Positions 41,701 through 51,956 of a stretch of 64,000 nucleotides of DNA are shown here, piece by piece. The translations under genes were made by a program, and so were the position numbers. Origin of the DNA: Alloascoidea africana. Lineage: Eukaryota; Ascomycota; Alloascoideomycetes; Alloascoideales; Alloascoideaceae. The notes below the pieces were generated by a model. It searched no databases, had not been told where the DNA came from, and was given only the letters and a program-made list of their open reading frames with translations. The DNA lies in the NCBI GenBank assembly GCA_030581615.1, contig JAKTTT010000023.1:1-64000 (forward strand). Direction: 5' to 3'. Each line of letters begins with the position of its first letter. Position 1 is the first letter of the stretch.

Positions 41701-41758
41701 TGTTCACAGAACTTTGATCTTGTTGGTCCTCGGAACCATCTTGGGAAGACTGCATCAT
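38743..41758 (-). CDS. MBP1: Mbp1/Swi4-type APSES transcription factor with ankyrin repeats (one intron)
   Basis: Exon 1 is 41105-41758, the intron is 41044-41104 (61 nt; GTAAGT, branch CTAAC, CAAG acceptor) and exon 2 is 38743-41043, giving 984 aa. The junction joins DIYT to ATYSSVRVLEMTVNG, the start of the APSES/KilA-N DNA-binding domain. It continues [35 protein letters not shown] and KVQGGYGKYQGTWVP. Ahead of it lies an unusual ~215-residue Ser/Gln-rich extension; Saccharomyces Mbp1 begins almost directly at the domain. A polyglutamine tract follows (residues ~370-400). Then come ankyrin repeats (TPLHWAAALARLPLVKDLIENG, TALVRATL, TVLHHIAL, TCLNIAARIGNKAIVQQLLD) and a coiled-coil C-terminus that pairs with Swi6-type partners. 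It drives G1/S genes through ACGCGT-type sites. Mbp1 and Swi4 cannot be separated with certainty here. Confidence 0.9.
40528..40614 (-). repeat. CAG/CAA polyglutamine tract in the MBP1-like gene
   Basis: Twenty-nine codons encode 28 glutamines interrupted by one proline. One end is an almost pure CAG run and the rest mixes CAA and CAG. The tract lies between the APSES domain and the ankyrin repeats and should be length-polymorphic. Confidence 0.95.
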
Positions 41759-41798
41759 CAGACGAAGATAGGCAGGAAGAAAACTGTGAGAAGTAGAA

Positions 41799-41808
41799 AA
41801 CGCGCGTT
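41799..41808. promoter_or_regulatory. palindromic MCB-like site in the MBP1/VTA1 intergenic region
   Basis: AACGCGCGTT is a perfect palindrome that presents the MCB core ACGCG on both strands, 40 bp upstream of the MBP1-like start codon. MBF binds ACGCGT-type elements, so autoregulation of the factor is plausible. This is inferred from sequence only. Confidence 0.4.
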
Positions 41809-42035
41809 AAAAAATCAAGCAATATTGATGGAGACACCTCAGAACTCAAGTTCCACTCGATGTATTAGGCTTGGCTCGGTGGAGCTACTTTCTTCTCGAC
41901 GGACCGGTCTACGCGAAAGTGGTGAAGAAAAAGTGGTGTCGTTCCATGGTGTGTAAACCATGGTCCGTGACCACGCTTACACCCATGTCTGGACATACAA
42001 GATTGTGCCACCAGAGCCAAGCTCTTTAAACAAAA

Positions 42036-43333
42036 ATGGCTAACCTTCCTGTAGTGCCCCAAAGTCTGAAGAAGCTGGTTCAGGCTCCATTGGCAAGATC
42101 AAAAGAGCTCGAAGCGGTAGACCCAATTGTGTCGTACTATTGTAAGTTTGTGTTAAAGTCTCTGTGGCAATAGAAGCACTCTATCTAACTCTGATTCCCA
42201 GGCCGATACTATGCTGTTCAGCAAGTTCTTGAGAGTGGACTACATTTAAAAGACAATGAGGCTGCGGAGTTTGCAGGCTCTCTTCTTGATAACATTGAAC
42301 AGCTGAAGGCTTCTCCTCAATTGAACACGGAAGATGCCAAAGACGTTTTGGCTGATGATGTTAGCGCAAAAGCATATGTTGAAGCTTTTGCAATGAAGAT
42401 ACTGAATAAAGCAGACCAACAAGTGATTAACAAAAAGTCTACAAAGTATGGAAACACATGATTGACTTCGATTACCAAAATTGCTAATCCAATCTCATTT
42501 AAACTAGGGCTACTGCGAGTACCTTTGTGGCGGCATCTGTGTTTTTAGAAGTATTAAAAGTATTTGGTAAACCAGAACCAGACATTTTGGAAAGGATAAA
42601 ATACTCAAAGTTTCACGCAGCAAGAATTCTCAAGACGATTCGTGAAGGAGGTGACCCAAATGATTATGACCTTCCCATCCAAGAACAAACAGAGGAGGAA
42701 CAGGAGTTACAAGATATGTTGAACCAAGCCACATCTGAGAAGCCACCAACGGCTGAAGATGAGGATTATTCAAATATACGGAAGGTTACGATAGAGGATG
42801 TCTCTGACAGAGACATTGCCGATGCTCCATCGGGATCAACTGTGGGGAATACCATCATACCGGATGCCCCGAGCTCACCGCCAACTACTTCTACTTTTGG
42901 TGCCAATTTCCCCTCTCCTCCGAAAGATAAGGATCAAGCAAATACAAATGACAACGAGCTTCCTCCGCCTCCGACCGTGCCAAAAGTGTCAGACCTGTCC
43001 TTTGAGGATGATGACGATATAAGTATAGAACCAACATCAAAAGCAGCATCACCTCCACCTTTCAAATCTCCAGAACCTCCTTCACCAAAACCCACTCCAC
43101 AACCTAAACCAAAAGCACCCACTTCGACAACAAAACCGGCCTTCTCTCGGCCTCGTCTCTCAGAACGAGAACAAGCTCAGCTGGATATTCGTAAAATCAT
43201 GGATGAGTCGGCCATCTTCGCGGGGGCTCAGAAGCACGCCAAGTTTGCAATTTCCGCGCTGAACTACGAAGATGTGCCAACGGCCAAAAAAGAACTCTTA
43301 GCGGCCTTGGAAATGCTCAATAGTCTTGAATAG
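42036..43333 (+). CDS. VTA1: Vta1/LIP5, activator of the Vps4 ESCRT ATPase (two introns)
   Basis: Three exons: 42036-42141, 42202-42445 and 42508-43333, giving 391 aa. Introns of 60 and 62 nt carry GTAAGT/CAG and GTATGG/TAG, with branch-like CTAAC and CTAAT. The first junction produces DPIVSYYCRYYAVQQVLE, the LIP5/Vta1 hallmark (PVxxYYCRLYAxQ). The N-terminal ~160 residues form the paired MIT-like helical domain that binds ESCRT-III. A long Pro/Ser-rich linker follows. The C-terminal ~45 residues (AQKHAKFAISALNYEDVPTAKKELLAALEMLNSLE) are the VSL domain that binds and stimulates Vps4 at multivesicular bodies. The gene diverges from the MBP1-like gene (277 bp between starts) and lies 206 bp upstream of SUI2 in the same direction. 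Confidence 0.93.
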
Positions 43334-43539
43334 ATACAATCAATAGCCATCGCATGAACTTGGTGTAGGACGCCGGTATAGGTTGTACTGTTCCGGTCTG
43401 TTATTTACGCCTCCCACTCATTTTTTTCAATCGTAGTCACAAATTTCAAAAGTGGTGAACCCACATAAAGAAGAGCACTCCCATAGTTGCATTTGTCACT
43501 TTTGTTACAAGATACTACTACCAAACGATCTAAGACATC

Positions 43540-44614
43540 ATGAGTAGTACCAGTTGCAGATTTTACGAGAACAAGTATCCCGAAGTGGATGATCTGGTCA
43601 TGGTTAATGTCCAGCAGGTTAGTCAAAGACACTCCTCTTTTTTCCAATTGATCCTGAGAGGTTGGGATCGGGAAGGGCAAAACACTAACAATATCATGTT
43701 TTATTGCATGTCTAGATTGCTGATATGGGCGCATATGGTATGTTTTCAACTTCAGTTCCTATCTTGATCCGAATTGCGGTCTAACACACCGATCTATAGT
43801 TAAACTATTAGAATATGACAATATTGAGGGCATGATTCTTCTCAGCGAACTCTCTCGTCGTCGTATTCGCAGTATTCAAAAGTTGGTTCGTGTGGGCCGT
43901 AACGAATCAGTGGTTGTTCTCAGAGTCGACAAGGAAAAGGGATACATTGATCTTTCCAAAAGTCGAGCTTCGCCAGAGGACATTGCAAAATGTGAGGAAA
44001 AGTACAATAAATCAAAAGCAGTCCACTCTATTCTTAGGCATGTGGCTGAAAAGCACAGCTTACCATTAGAAGATCTTTACAGAAGCATTGGATGGCCGTT
44101 GAACAAGAAATACGGCCACGCCTACGAGGCATTTAAGATTGCAATTACAAACCCAGAGACAGTATTCAAAGGCATTACACCCCCTTCCCAGGCCGTTTTG
44201 GATGACCTACTCGCCTACATTTCACGCCGTTTGACCCCACAACCTACGAAAATCCGTGCGGATGTTGAAGTTACCTGTTTTGGCTATGAAGGTATCGACG
44301 CAGTCAAGGCCGCTCTTCTTGAAGCAGAAAAGTTGAGCACTGAACATGTCCCTATAAAAGTCCGGTTGGTCGCAGCTCCTCTCTATGTTTTAACCTCTCA
44401 ATGTCTTGATAAGAATCAGGGAATCGCGCTTTTGGAAAAGGCGATTGAAAAGTTGACAGAGCATATTACGAAACTGGGAGGTAACTGTGCAGTTAGTATG
44501 GCACCAAAGGCCGTCACAGAATCTGATGATGCTGAATTGGCTGCTCTAATGGAACGAAAAGAAGCTGAGACCCGACAAGTTTCAGGGGATGAGGATTCTG
44601 AAGAAGAGGATTAG
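43540..44614 (+). CDS. SUI2: translation initiation factor eIF2 alpha (two introns, 22-nt middle exon)
   Basis: Exons are 43540-43617, 43716-43737 and 43800-44614, giving 304 aa, the same length as yeast Sui2. Intron 1 (98 nt) has GTTAGT, branch CACTAAC and CTAG. Intron 2 (62 nt) has GTATGT, branch TCTAAC and TATAG. Splicing yields [47 protein letters not shown], essentially the universal eIF2-alpha S1 domain. The regulatory serine of the [11 protein letters not shown] loop (Ser51 after Met removal), target of the Gcn2 kinase, is present. The helical domain and the C-terminal alpha-beta domain (TPQPTKIRADVEVTCFGYEGIDAVK) follow, and an acidic tail ends the protein. It carries initiator tRNA to the 40S subunit as part of the ternary complex. 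The gene is convergent with STE11. Confidence 0.97.
43716..43737 (+). other. SUI2: 22-nt micro-exon of SUI2
   Basis: The middle exon encodes IADMGAY plus one base. It is flanked by TCTAG upstream and GTATGT downstream. It is needed to supply the conserved residues between VQQ and VKLLEY, and both junctions are in frame. It is too short to appear as an open frame. Confidence 0.92.
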
Positions 44615-44817
44615 CCATTTACAATTTTAAATGAGGTTATTCACTAGTACACAGTCGTATTATAGGTGAATCTAAATTTTTGGTGTATTGTAAAAAATCT
44701 CCTCATTATACCTTACTCAGTATTCTGCGCCTTCCTAATGCTAAACTAGATATTTATCAAGTAGTTTTTTGATCCCATTCTCTCGCCAAATCCAAATGTC
44801 TTGTTCTTTTCGTTCTC

Positions 44818-47660
44818 CTAGTTCTTTGACATCAACAGCGAATTCAAAAATCTATGTGAGAGCAGTTCTAAAGCACTTGCTCTTTTCTCATAATCACCAA
44901 CAAACGATTTTGCCAGAAAATCTTTTGCATCTTCTGTACAACAATTAGGGATTTCAGGGGCAGCCATCATCCCGATCTTGAAAATGGCCTGGACCAGCGT
45001 GAAATTGGGGAAAGGATGCTTCCCTGTGTACATCTCAACGATGAGAGAACCGAGAGACCAAATGTCTGCCTTGGGAGTGTAAGCAGTCTGTTTCACAACT
45101 TCTGGTGCCATCCAATATACAGAGCCTTGCATAGATGCTCTCTTGTTGGCATTATTTTTCACGCTTGACAGCAACTTTGTATTTACTTTTTTCGAAATTC
45201 CAAAATCTGTGATTTTAACTCCTCCTTTAATGTCAATCAAAATGTTTGCACCTTTGATATCTCTGTGGATAATGTTTCTGCCATGTAGATAGTTTAGGCC
45301 TAACAAAATCTGGCGCACAAAGTTTCGAACAAGTGGCTCTTCAAAGGGTCCATATGTGCTGAGCATTGAAGAAACAGACCCACCAGGAACATACTCGATG
45401 AAAATGTTGAAAAATCCGTCCTCAACACTTGATCCAAAATAGCTGACAATGTTTTCGTGATGTAGTTCGCGCAAAAGACCCATCTCTCTCTGTAACGCGT
45501 CTATCATTCCCTTTTGGCGTTCTTCGATTTCCCCTTGAGAGTCTTCCGGGGGTATTTCAACCTGCTTAACAGCCATAATCTCTCCTGTCATGGCATTCAT
45601 CCCTAAACATACGCACCCAAAGCTGCCCGCTCCGATATGTGCGCCTTTAATCCACTTTTTAGGTCCCGAGTTGAGACGGCCTTGAAAGAAAGCCTCCTCA
45701 TCTACATCATCTTCGACGACGCCGCTGTTTCGTACAGAAGCAAATGTGCTCGTTCCTTGCATTGAATTTGGATCTAGAGATGGCATGCTATCTATACCTG
45801 ACGCTATCGTTGAGGCATCAGTAGAGATAGCGGCAGGGCTACCTTCGTTTATAGAGGTCAGGGTCCCTTCTTGAATTTCATCATCCTCGCTATCAAACTC
45901 ATCATCCGAATTGATAATTTCCAAGCGCGACATGCGATTGGAAACCCCCGACATTACTGAAAAGCGATTGCTTTGAGAAGATGATAATCTTTTTATCACC
46001 GAGAGTCTATCATTCGTACTGGATGCTCCCGATTCCCTCCTTCTAGCAGCGGCAGCAGCTTCCGCACTGAAAGGGGGTAACGGGGGAACTGGAGGCGCTG
46101 ACGGAACATGGAGACTTGAAGCTATTGAGCTTGGCCGTAGAGTTGAACCGATCGTAGCTTCATCTACTGCAGTTGCACCGTTTAGCCAAATGTCGCCGAC
46201 TGTCGGGGCACCACTACTTCCACTAGAAGCGGAGATGCCAGAAGATGTACTCCAAATTGACATTGGACGAGCTGATATCCCGCCAAATGAGCTTCTGGAC
46301 ATTCTAATGGAATATCGGACTGAATTGCGAATTGTTTCCTGTAGCTCTTCTGATTTTGCTTTTGGAAAATACTCAGCCAAATTTGTAGATATTAGTTCGC
46401 TTGGTGGACGTTGCCCAAATATGTGACGCAACTTGTGCTCTGTATCTATTCCACGGTATGACTGCCGTGGTGGAGCTATATTTTCACCGAGATGGTACTC
46501 ATCCTGTCTTGGTTCAGAAATCTTTGGTATCTTTGATTTCGAGGTGTCAGCAATGACTTTTCTTGAAGCCGTAATAGCACCATCACTAGGCTTTTCATTT
46601 TTCTTGCAGAGAATCAGTCTGTTTCGCTCTTCTCTATCTGCAGAGTGGCATATTGTTACCAGCTCATTATCAGAAACAGTTCTTTCTCTATTTGTTCTGG
46701 GGTCGGTTACAAAGACTGAATAACTGTCTGGAGAACTGGATATTTTTTCTCCACTTGCGTTGCTGCCGGAACTGGCAGCCAAAAACTTTGAAATAGCCTT
46801 CTTTTTTATGCTTCCCGCATTGAAGCATCCAGATATGTTGACACTTTTTATTTGAACGGAGGATGCCGAATCTGATGGGTTGGCCACCGTCAGTGAATAA
46901 ATGAACTTGACCACTCCTTTTCGAACCTCCGTCATGCTCAAGATCCCACCGCTGGCAGATTCTGATCCAAAGGTTGTGTCGTTGCTATTTGTGCTCATTC
47001 GATTCCCATTTCGCCCTAATGTCCCCTCGTCATCGGCATCCTCCTGATCGCTTGCGTTATCAGAAAGAACAGAAGAGTAATAGTCGAGTCCAAACCCATC
47101 GTCTGATGCCGGGCTCAATATCGTGCCTAGTTTAGCGGAGCTTGGTGCGCTTAGGCTGTTATTTCCATTTGTCGTAATGTCAGAGCGGGAGAGTCCAGGG
47201 CCTTCTGAAACAGAAGAAGAAGGAACTTTCTTGGAGTTTTGTTCCTTCAGTTTCCGTCCTAAGGCTGCTATTGCAACCAGAATACGTATTCTATCGCCCA
47301 CTTTCGTTATTCCCAGGTCTTTGAGAACGGAGGAGTCGAAATCAAGCAACAAGTCACCAGTTATTTCATTGTCTAAATGTCGCTGGTTAGTGGCTGTTAA
47401 ACTCTCATCAAAGTAATAAAGAGAATATACCTGTAAAATTCTGGCTATAATGTGCACATCCGATGGAATCCAGCCACTTTTTGATATCTAAATCCGCGAG
47501 AGAACTTATGAAAAGTTATGGTTAGCTCTACAGGCCTCCCTCTAGTTTTTCATTGCGTACCGGAGAACGACATCTTGCAACCATACCTCGAGATATCAGA
47601 GCCATTCCGTATGGGCGACGGTAAAGCATCCACGGCCTGGGTGCTCGTTAAGCTGGACAT
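44818..47660 (-). CDS. STE11: Ste11-family MAPKKK (two introns)
   Basis: Exons are 47561-47660, 47431-47487 and 44818-47372, giving 903 aa (yeast Ste11 is 717). Intron 2 (58 nt; GTATAT, branch CACTAAC, TTTAG) restores the SAM domain WLDSIGCAHYSQNF-TDNEITGDLLLDFD...LKDLGITKVGDRIRIL. Intron 1 (73 nt) has branch GCTAAC and TTTAG but an unusual GTACGC donor, so the first 33 codons are less certain. After the SAM domain (~34-95) comes a Ras-association/RBD-like region (~200-310), Ser-rich linkers and the kinase domain (~626-895). Visible kinase motifs are GAGSFGCVC, AVKQVEI, HRDIKGANIL, ITDFGISKK, GSVYWMAPEV and KADIWSLG. Ste11 relays pheromone, osmotic and filamentation signals through Ste7 and Pbs2. 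Two pheromone-response-element-like sites lie just upstream. Confidence 0.93.
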
Positions 47661-47725
47661 TGTAGTGGCCAAGGGCACGTACCTCATCCTGAATCTTAAG
47701 ATAAGAGGAGGTGTGGATGTGATGA

Positions 47726-47804
47726 TGTTTCAAAATGGGCAAGGGTGACAGGCGCTACTGGTGCTGCTCCACCATAACTCGAAAAATTTACAGAGAATGA
47801 AACA
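47726..47804. promoter_or_regulatory. two TGAAACA (Ste12-type) sites upstream of STE11
   Basis: TGAAACA occurs on the minus strand at 47732-47726 and on the plus strand at 47798-47804, within the 174 bp between the STE11 start and the end of the SKG3-like gene. TGAAACA is the pheromone response element bound by Ste12. Binding here is inferred. Confidence 0.4.
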
Positions 47805-47834
47805 AGTAAAGAGAATTCAAACAGTAAACCTAAT

Positions 47835-50800
47835 TTAAATAAGCATTGCACGATACATTTGCCTTTGGTTCTTAGCATTCGCCTTTTTAGAAGGTGCTAC
47901 TCCAACTCCGCTAATATCCAAAACAGACGGCTTTTGGTCAGGCCTCTTCAACGGAGGTTGCGTGGGATAATCATTCCCTATGTTAGAATTAGGTTTAAGC
48001 TGGTGGCCCGGTAAAGCGTCTGGTCTGTGCTGATGCGGTCGTGGGCCATGGTGCGAAGACTGGGGATTGGGAGATCGGGATCCTGATCGAGACCTATTCC
48101 CTGCTACGGGGTGCTGCTGTCTGGGACTAGGGTTGGGACTGTGATTATACCTTGAGGGCGATAAAGGTTTAGGCGAGGGATTTCTTGCCGAGCTCTGTTG
48201 CCCCGGCCTCAGTAGCTGCTGTGGCTGGGGGTCAGATCGAGGTTGGCCTTGGGGCTGCTGATACTGAGAAGCTGAAGCTGAGCGGTTATAGCCTTCGCCA
48301 TCTTTGGGGGGTGGTCTTCGCTGAGGTCTCTTCTTGACAGGACTAGATTGGTTTACAGGGCTTTCGCCTGGGGAACTTTTTGGTTGTTGACTTTGCTGAT
48401 GCTGGGGAGACCGCATCTGTTCTCGTGGCTGTTGTTGGCGATTATAGAGCTGACCGTTTCCTCCACTATTCATATTGTGACTCTGAGGAGGTTCGTGAAC
48501 AGATCCTGGAAACATTTTCCCTTGGCTCTGAGCAGGAGATTGGCTCGGGTCTGGTCTGTGTGGATCCTGGGGTTGAATACGATGTTGGAGTCGTTCAGCG
48601 GATACACTTGGTGGTCCATAACTTTGACCCTTATCGTAGCCATGGGCATGATTATTACCAGAAGTTTGGATCGGGTGAGGCGGTTGTCTTGTTTGCTGAA
48701 CTGTAGGAGTTGATGCTTCATATTCTTGATTGTAAACAAGATCATAAGGAGTTTTGGGCTCTTCATAAGAAGTTCTCGGCATAGGAGCATTTCTATGAGC
48801 AACTTGAACTGGAGAAGGCTTTGCTTTTTCGGGATTTTGCCGACTACGCTGAGTATTCTCGTATTCATTGTAGTTTTGAGGCCTTGATCTTGGATCTGAT
48901 CTTTCAAAGGTTTGCTGATCATATGGTGATCTCGGATTCTGTGGTGGTACTTGTGCTTGTGCTTGGGCCTGTTGCTGATATGCTCTCTGGTCATAATCAG
49001 GACTACTCTGTGTATACGGTTCTTGAGATTTCGCAGAATGGGCTCTACTCTGCGGATTCTGATATCCAGGAGGGGGCCCAGGGGGAGGAGCATACCTTTG
49101 ACTGTTGCTTTGAATACCATTTGGGTCGTTATGGTGCCTTTCATCTGGCGCATTACGGCTGTCGGCATATTGCTGGGGGTATGGCTGTGACCTATCAATT
49201 TCTTGAGTAGAATCATTAGGCGCTCTAGAGAGCATCTGTTCTGGATTTCGGGCTGGTTGACTATCATAGCTCCCAGGGATAGTATCACCGGATCTTGAAG
49301 AAGTAGACTGGACATCATTAGAAGGAGGAACAAAAACAAAACTCGGATCAAATATGTCATCGTTCATAACAGACGATGGGGCTATTAAGTCAGGCTCAGA
49401 TGGCTTTCGGAAGCTCTCATTTCTTGACCGGAAATTATCGTCTTGAAGATTCATGCGTTCCATAGAATGTGCAACATTATCATCATTAGCTACTCCTGGT
49501 TTATTCAACTGGGGAGCACTCTGCGTAAAAGATGAAGGTGCTCCTGGAGGAGGTCCATAAATATCTGTTGATGGGTGTTGAACAGGTAAATCTATTTCAT
49601 CATTAGAATAATACTGCTTGGGTTCGTGCTTAGGTTCAAAACGCTCCCATTGTGCTTGTGATTGCGGCGGATAGCCACTCGCTTGGGCATAAGAAGGATT
49701 TTTGTTGTCATAAGATGTCGGAGGCTGTTGTGTATTATCATATCCAAAAGGAGGAAGATCCCTTGGCGATCGTGCTTGTCGATTATACGGATCTTGTTGA
49801 GTGCTGGGCTGGTACTCGCGATTATGGGCGGCTGGTCCCAGTCCAGGGCGGGACATGGAACCTGCAGCAACAGCGACTCCGGCCACAGCCGCTCCTGCTC
49901 CAGCAGTAACTGCCATTTCGCTCATCGAGGGAATCGGTCCTGCTGAAGGATAGACGGATGGGCCTTGAGGCCTCTGAGGTGCCGAATACGGCACATTCAT
50001 GCCCATGTTCATATCCATTTGTGGAGCGGCATTGCCTGAGGGTTGCTGAACATAGCCAGGCCCTCGTGCTTGGGGGTTATAATTAGGACTGTATTGATCA
50101 TATCCTGGAGCGCCTGGTGGGCCATTTTGCGGACTGTGAGCAGGACCGGGTCGCGGTTGATATCCAGCTTGCATTTGGGGTGGGCCATTTTGCAATTCTC
50201 TTTCCATTCCGGGGGGTTGAGCTTGGTAAGGGGACCTGGGTCCACTGACACGTTGCTGGTTCATAGGACTTCTTAATGGAGACGAAACACTGGGTATTGT
50301 TTCACCAGAGCTACCTTTAGATGTAAACGTGTCCGACCTTGAGGTCAGACTGCTTCCCGAGGAGCTTCTCTGGTCTCCACCGACAACAATCTTGGGAGGC
50401 GGAGCATTAATATTGCCACAGCCCTCCCAACCCGATCTGACCTTCTGAGCCAGCACTTCTTTATTCTTGAAGAGCCAATTCTGGTTCGACCAGTTTTCAA
50501 CCATAGGCGAAGAGGCTATCAATTTAACATCTGAAAGCTCCATATACTGACATTTGGGGAGTACAGGTAGTCCAAACAATAAGGACTCTGGATCCTGCTT
50601 GTCTGCTTTGAGCCTCGTGGGCCTCCCATACAGATGAAAAGCGTCGAGCATTGGTATCAGCCATCTAATTAGCGTTTCATATCCTGTGACGGCTGGATGT
50701 GGCTCGGGTCGTATGTGCATTGTAGTGATCCTCGAAGGCTGTCCAGAGTGAAAAACAATCGTTCCTTCGAGTTTTATTGTTGTGGAAGTATCGATTAGTA

Positions 50801-51617
50801 CCGGTGATTCTGGATAAACTGCATACGCATCCGTAGCAGCGACAATAGTAGCCACCAATTGTTTTTTGCTCTTCTTGTCATTCTCATAAATCTGAACAGA
50901 CCCAATGGTTTTTTTCTTGCCCTTGCCCTCGGGAGGGTTAACAACTCCAAAGTACCGTCTGAACTGACCCGAGCCTATTTGAAGCTCGATCCATTCCTCT
51001 TTCTTAAACTTGGTTTCTGCAAGCAGTACCTTGATATCCCCTATATCCCGACCCTTAGCAGAGAGTAAAGAAGCGGTATAAGCTTTCTGGAAGAGCGTAG
51101 ACTCAAAATCTGAGAGTCTAAATGCACCATGCCAAAGGTTAAAGATTTCGCTGGTACCGCATTGCAAAAGGTACCTGCTCTTTGAAGATGTTGTCACAAC
51201 CACGGTGTTCTTAATGTTGCCAGACGAGGACGGCAGGGTTCTCATCGCTTGGACTTCAGATTCTGCTAGCCCAATATATCTCGGCTTAGCGTTGGACAGG
51301 CTAACATGGCCCTTTCTGGACTCTGTGACTTGGGAAGCATCATAAACGACTAGCTGGGTCCCCACAAGAGTGGCATATTTCTCGCTCCAGGACCTGTCCT
51401 GCTGGCCTTCTGGACCCGACTCACACAAAAACATGAAATATCCCGAGAAATAGTGGCGCTTTTGGTGGGCTGTGATCAAGCGCACAATGGGGACTAAACC
51501 AGGGTCTACCGCATCCTTGGCAGCTCCCGAATAGTCTTTGCTGGAAGCAGCACTGGAGCCACGGCTCCTGTTGGATCTGGAGGAGGACTTAGGGGAAGAT
51601 GCGCCGAAGAGTCCCAT
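47835..51617 (-). CDS. Caf120/Skg3-family PH-domain protein
   Basis: The protein has 1260 residues from the ATG at 51617. Residues ~45-420 form the conserved part, with PH-like folds. It includes HYFSGYFMFLCESG, WSEKYATLVGTQLVVYDA, ARPRYI-type and LTDFE-type family segments, and KKEEWIELQIGSGQFRRYFGVV. This layout matches yeast Caf120 and Skg3, which are linked to the Ccr4-Not complex and to bud-neck/cell-wall integrity functions. The remaining ~800 residues are low complexity, dominated by Pro, Gln, Ser, Asn and Tyr, with many PPGPPPG-type and RSP segments. They end in a conserved-looking basic tail GVAPSKKANAKNQRQMYRAML. I cannot separate Caf120 from Skg3. No intron is evident. Confidence 0.85.
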   Translation of the reverse strand: MGLFGASSPKSSSRSNRSRGSSAASSKDYSGAAKDAVDPGLVPIVRLITAHQKRHYFSGYFMFLCESGPEGQQDRSWSEKYATLVGTQLVVYDASQVTESRKGHVSLSNAKPRYIGLAESEVQAMRTLPSSSGNIKNTVVVTTSSKSRYLLQCGTSEIFNLWHGAFRLSDFESTLFQKAYTASLLSAKGRDIGDIKVLLAETKFKKEEWIELQIGSGQFRRYFGVVNPPEGKGKKKTIGSVQIYENDKKSKKQLVATIVAATDAYAVYPESPVLIDTSTTIKLEGTIVFHSGQPSRITTMHIRPEPHPAVTGYETLIRWLIPMLDAFHLYGRPTRLKADKQDPESLLFGLPVLPKCQYMELSDVKLIASSPMVENWSNQNWLFKNKEVLAQKVRSGWEGCGNINAPPPKIVVGGDQRSSSGSSLTSRSDTFTSKGSSGETIPSVSSPLRSPMNQQRVSGPRSPYQAQPPGMERELQNGPPQMQAGYQPRPGPAHSPQNGPPGAPGYDQYSPNYNPQARGPGYVQQPSGNAAPQMDMNMGMNVPYSAPQRPQGPSVYPSAGPIPSMSEMAVTAGAGAAVAGVAVAAGSMSRPGLGPAAHNREYQPSTQQDPYNRQARSPRDLPPFGYDNTQQPPTSYDNKNPSYAQASGYPPQSQAQWERFEPKHEPKQYYSNDEIDLPVQHPSTDIYGPPPGAPSSFTQSAPQLNKPGVANDDNVAHSMERMNLQDDNFRSRNESFRKPSEPDLIAPSSVMNDDIFDPSFVFVPPSNDVQSTSSRSGDTIPGSYDSQPARNPEQMLSRAPNDSTQEIDRSQPYPQQYADSRNAPDERHHNDPNGIQSNSQRYAPPPGPPPGYQNPQSRAHSAKSQEPYTQSSPDYDQRAYQQQAQAQAQVPPQNPRSPYDQQTFERSDPRSRPQNYNEYENTQRSRQNPEKAKPSPVQVAHRNAPMPRTSYEEPKTPYDLVYNQEYEASTPTVQQTRQPPHPIQTSGNNHAHGYDKGQSYGPPSVSAERLQHRIQPQDPHRPDPSQSPAQSQGKMFPGSVHEPPQSHNMNSGGNGQLYNRQQQPREQMRSPQHQQSQQPKSSPGESPVNQSSPVKKRPQRRPPPKDGEGYNRSASASQYQQPQGQPRSDPQPQQLLRPGQQSSARNPSPKPLSPSRYNHSPNPSPRQQHPVAGNRSRSGSRSPNPQSSHHGPRPHQHRPDALPGHQLKPNSNIGNDYPTQPPLKRPDQKPSVLDISGVGVAPSKKANAKNQRQMYRAMLI

Positions 51618-51956
51618 CGGGTACCGTGACAGTTAGAGTTGGCGGTGGCCTTGGCACAGTGGAGGGAAGTGGAACGGAACAGGAAGAAGGGCTACTGGGA
51701 TGAGGGAAGGGTGGTGGTGATATATGGACGGGTGCAGAGGCGCAGCCAGACGAGCCTTTTCGGCTTGAACACGAACCAAGGGAAACAATCAAAAATCTCA
51801 TTAAAGCTCTGGGTAGAGGGTTACAGGGACGCCTGTTTATATAGCGACGATTGAATAGAACTAAACGCTTGAAACTAACTAAAGGGAATGCTGTAGTTGG
51901 TGTCGGACACAATGCCAGCCCAGCATGGTGCGTGTGGGCCACTTGGTTCCAACTCT
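51618..51956. other. intergenic region upstream of the Caf120/Skg3-like gene
   Basis: About 340 bp between two genes on the minus strand. It holds the promoter of the Caf120/Skg3-like gene and the 3' flank of the Skg6-like gene. Nothing else was seen. Confidence 0.5.

Noticed and set aside
48470-49360. 296-codon frame overlapping the Caf120/Skg3-like gene
   Set aside because: It lies inside the low-complexity Pro/Gln coding region of the real gene on the same strand in another frame. Its composition is that of a shadow frame.
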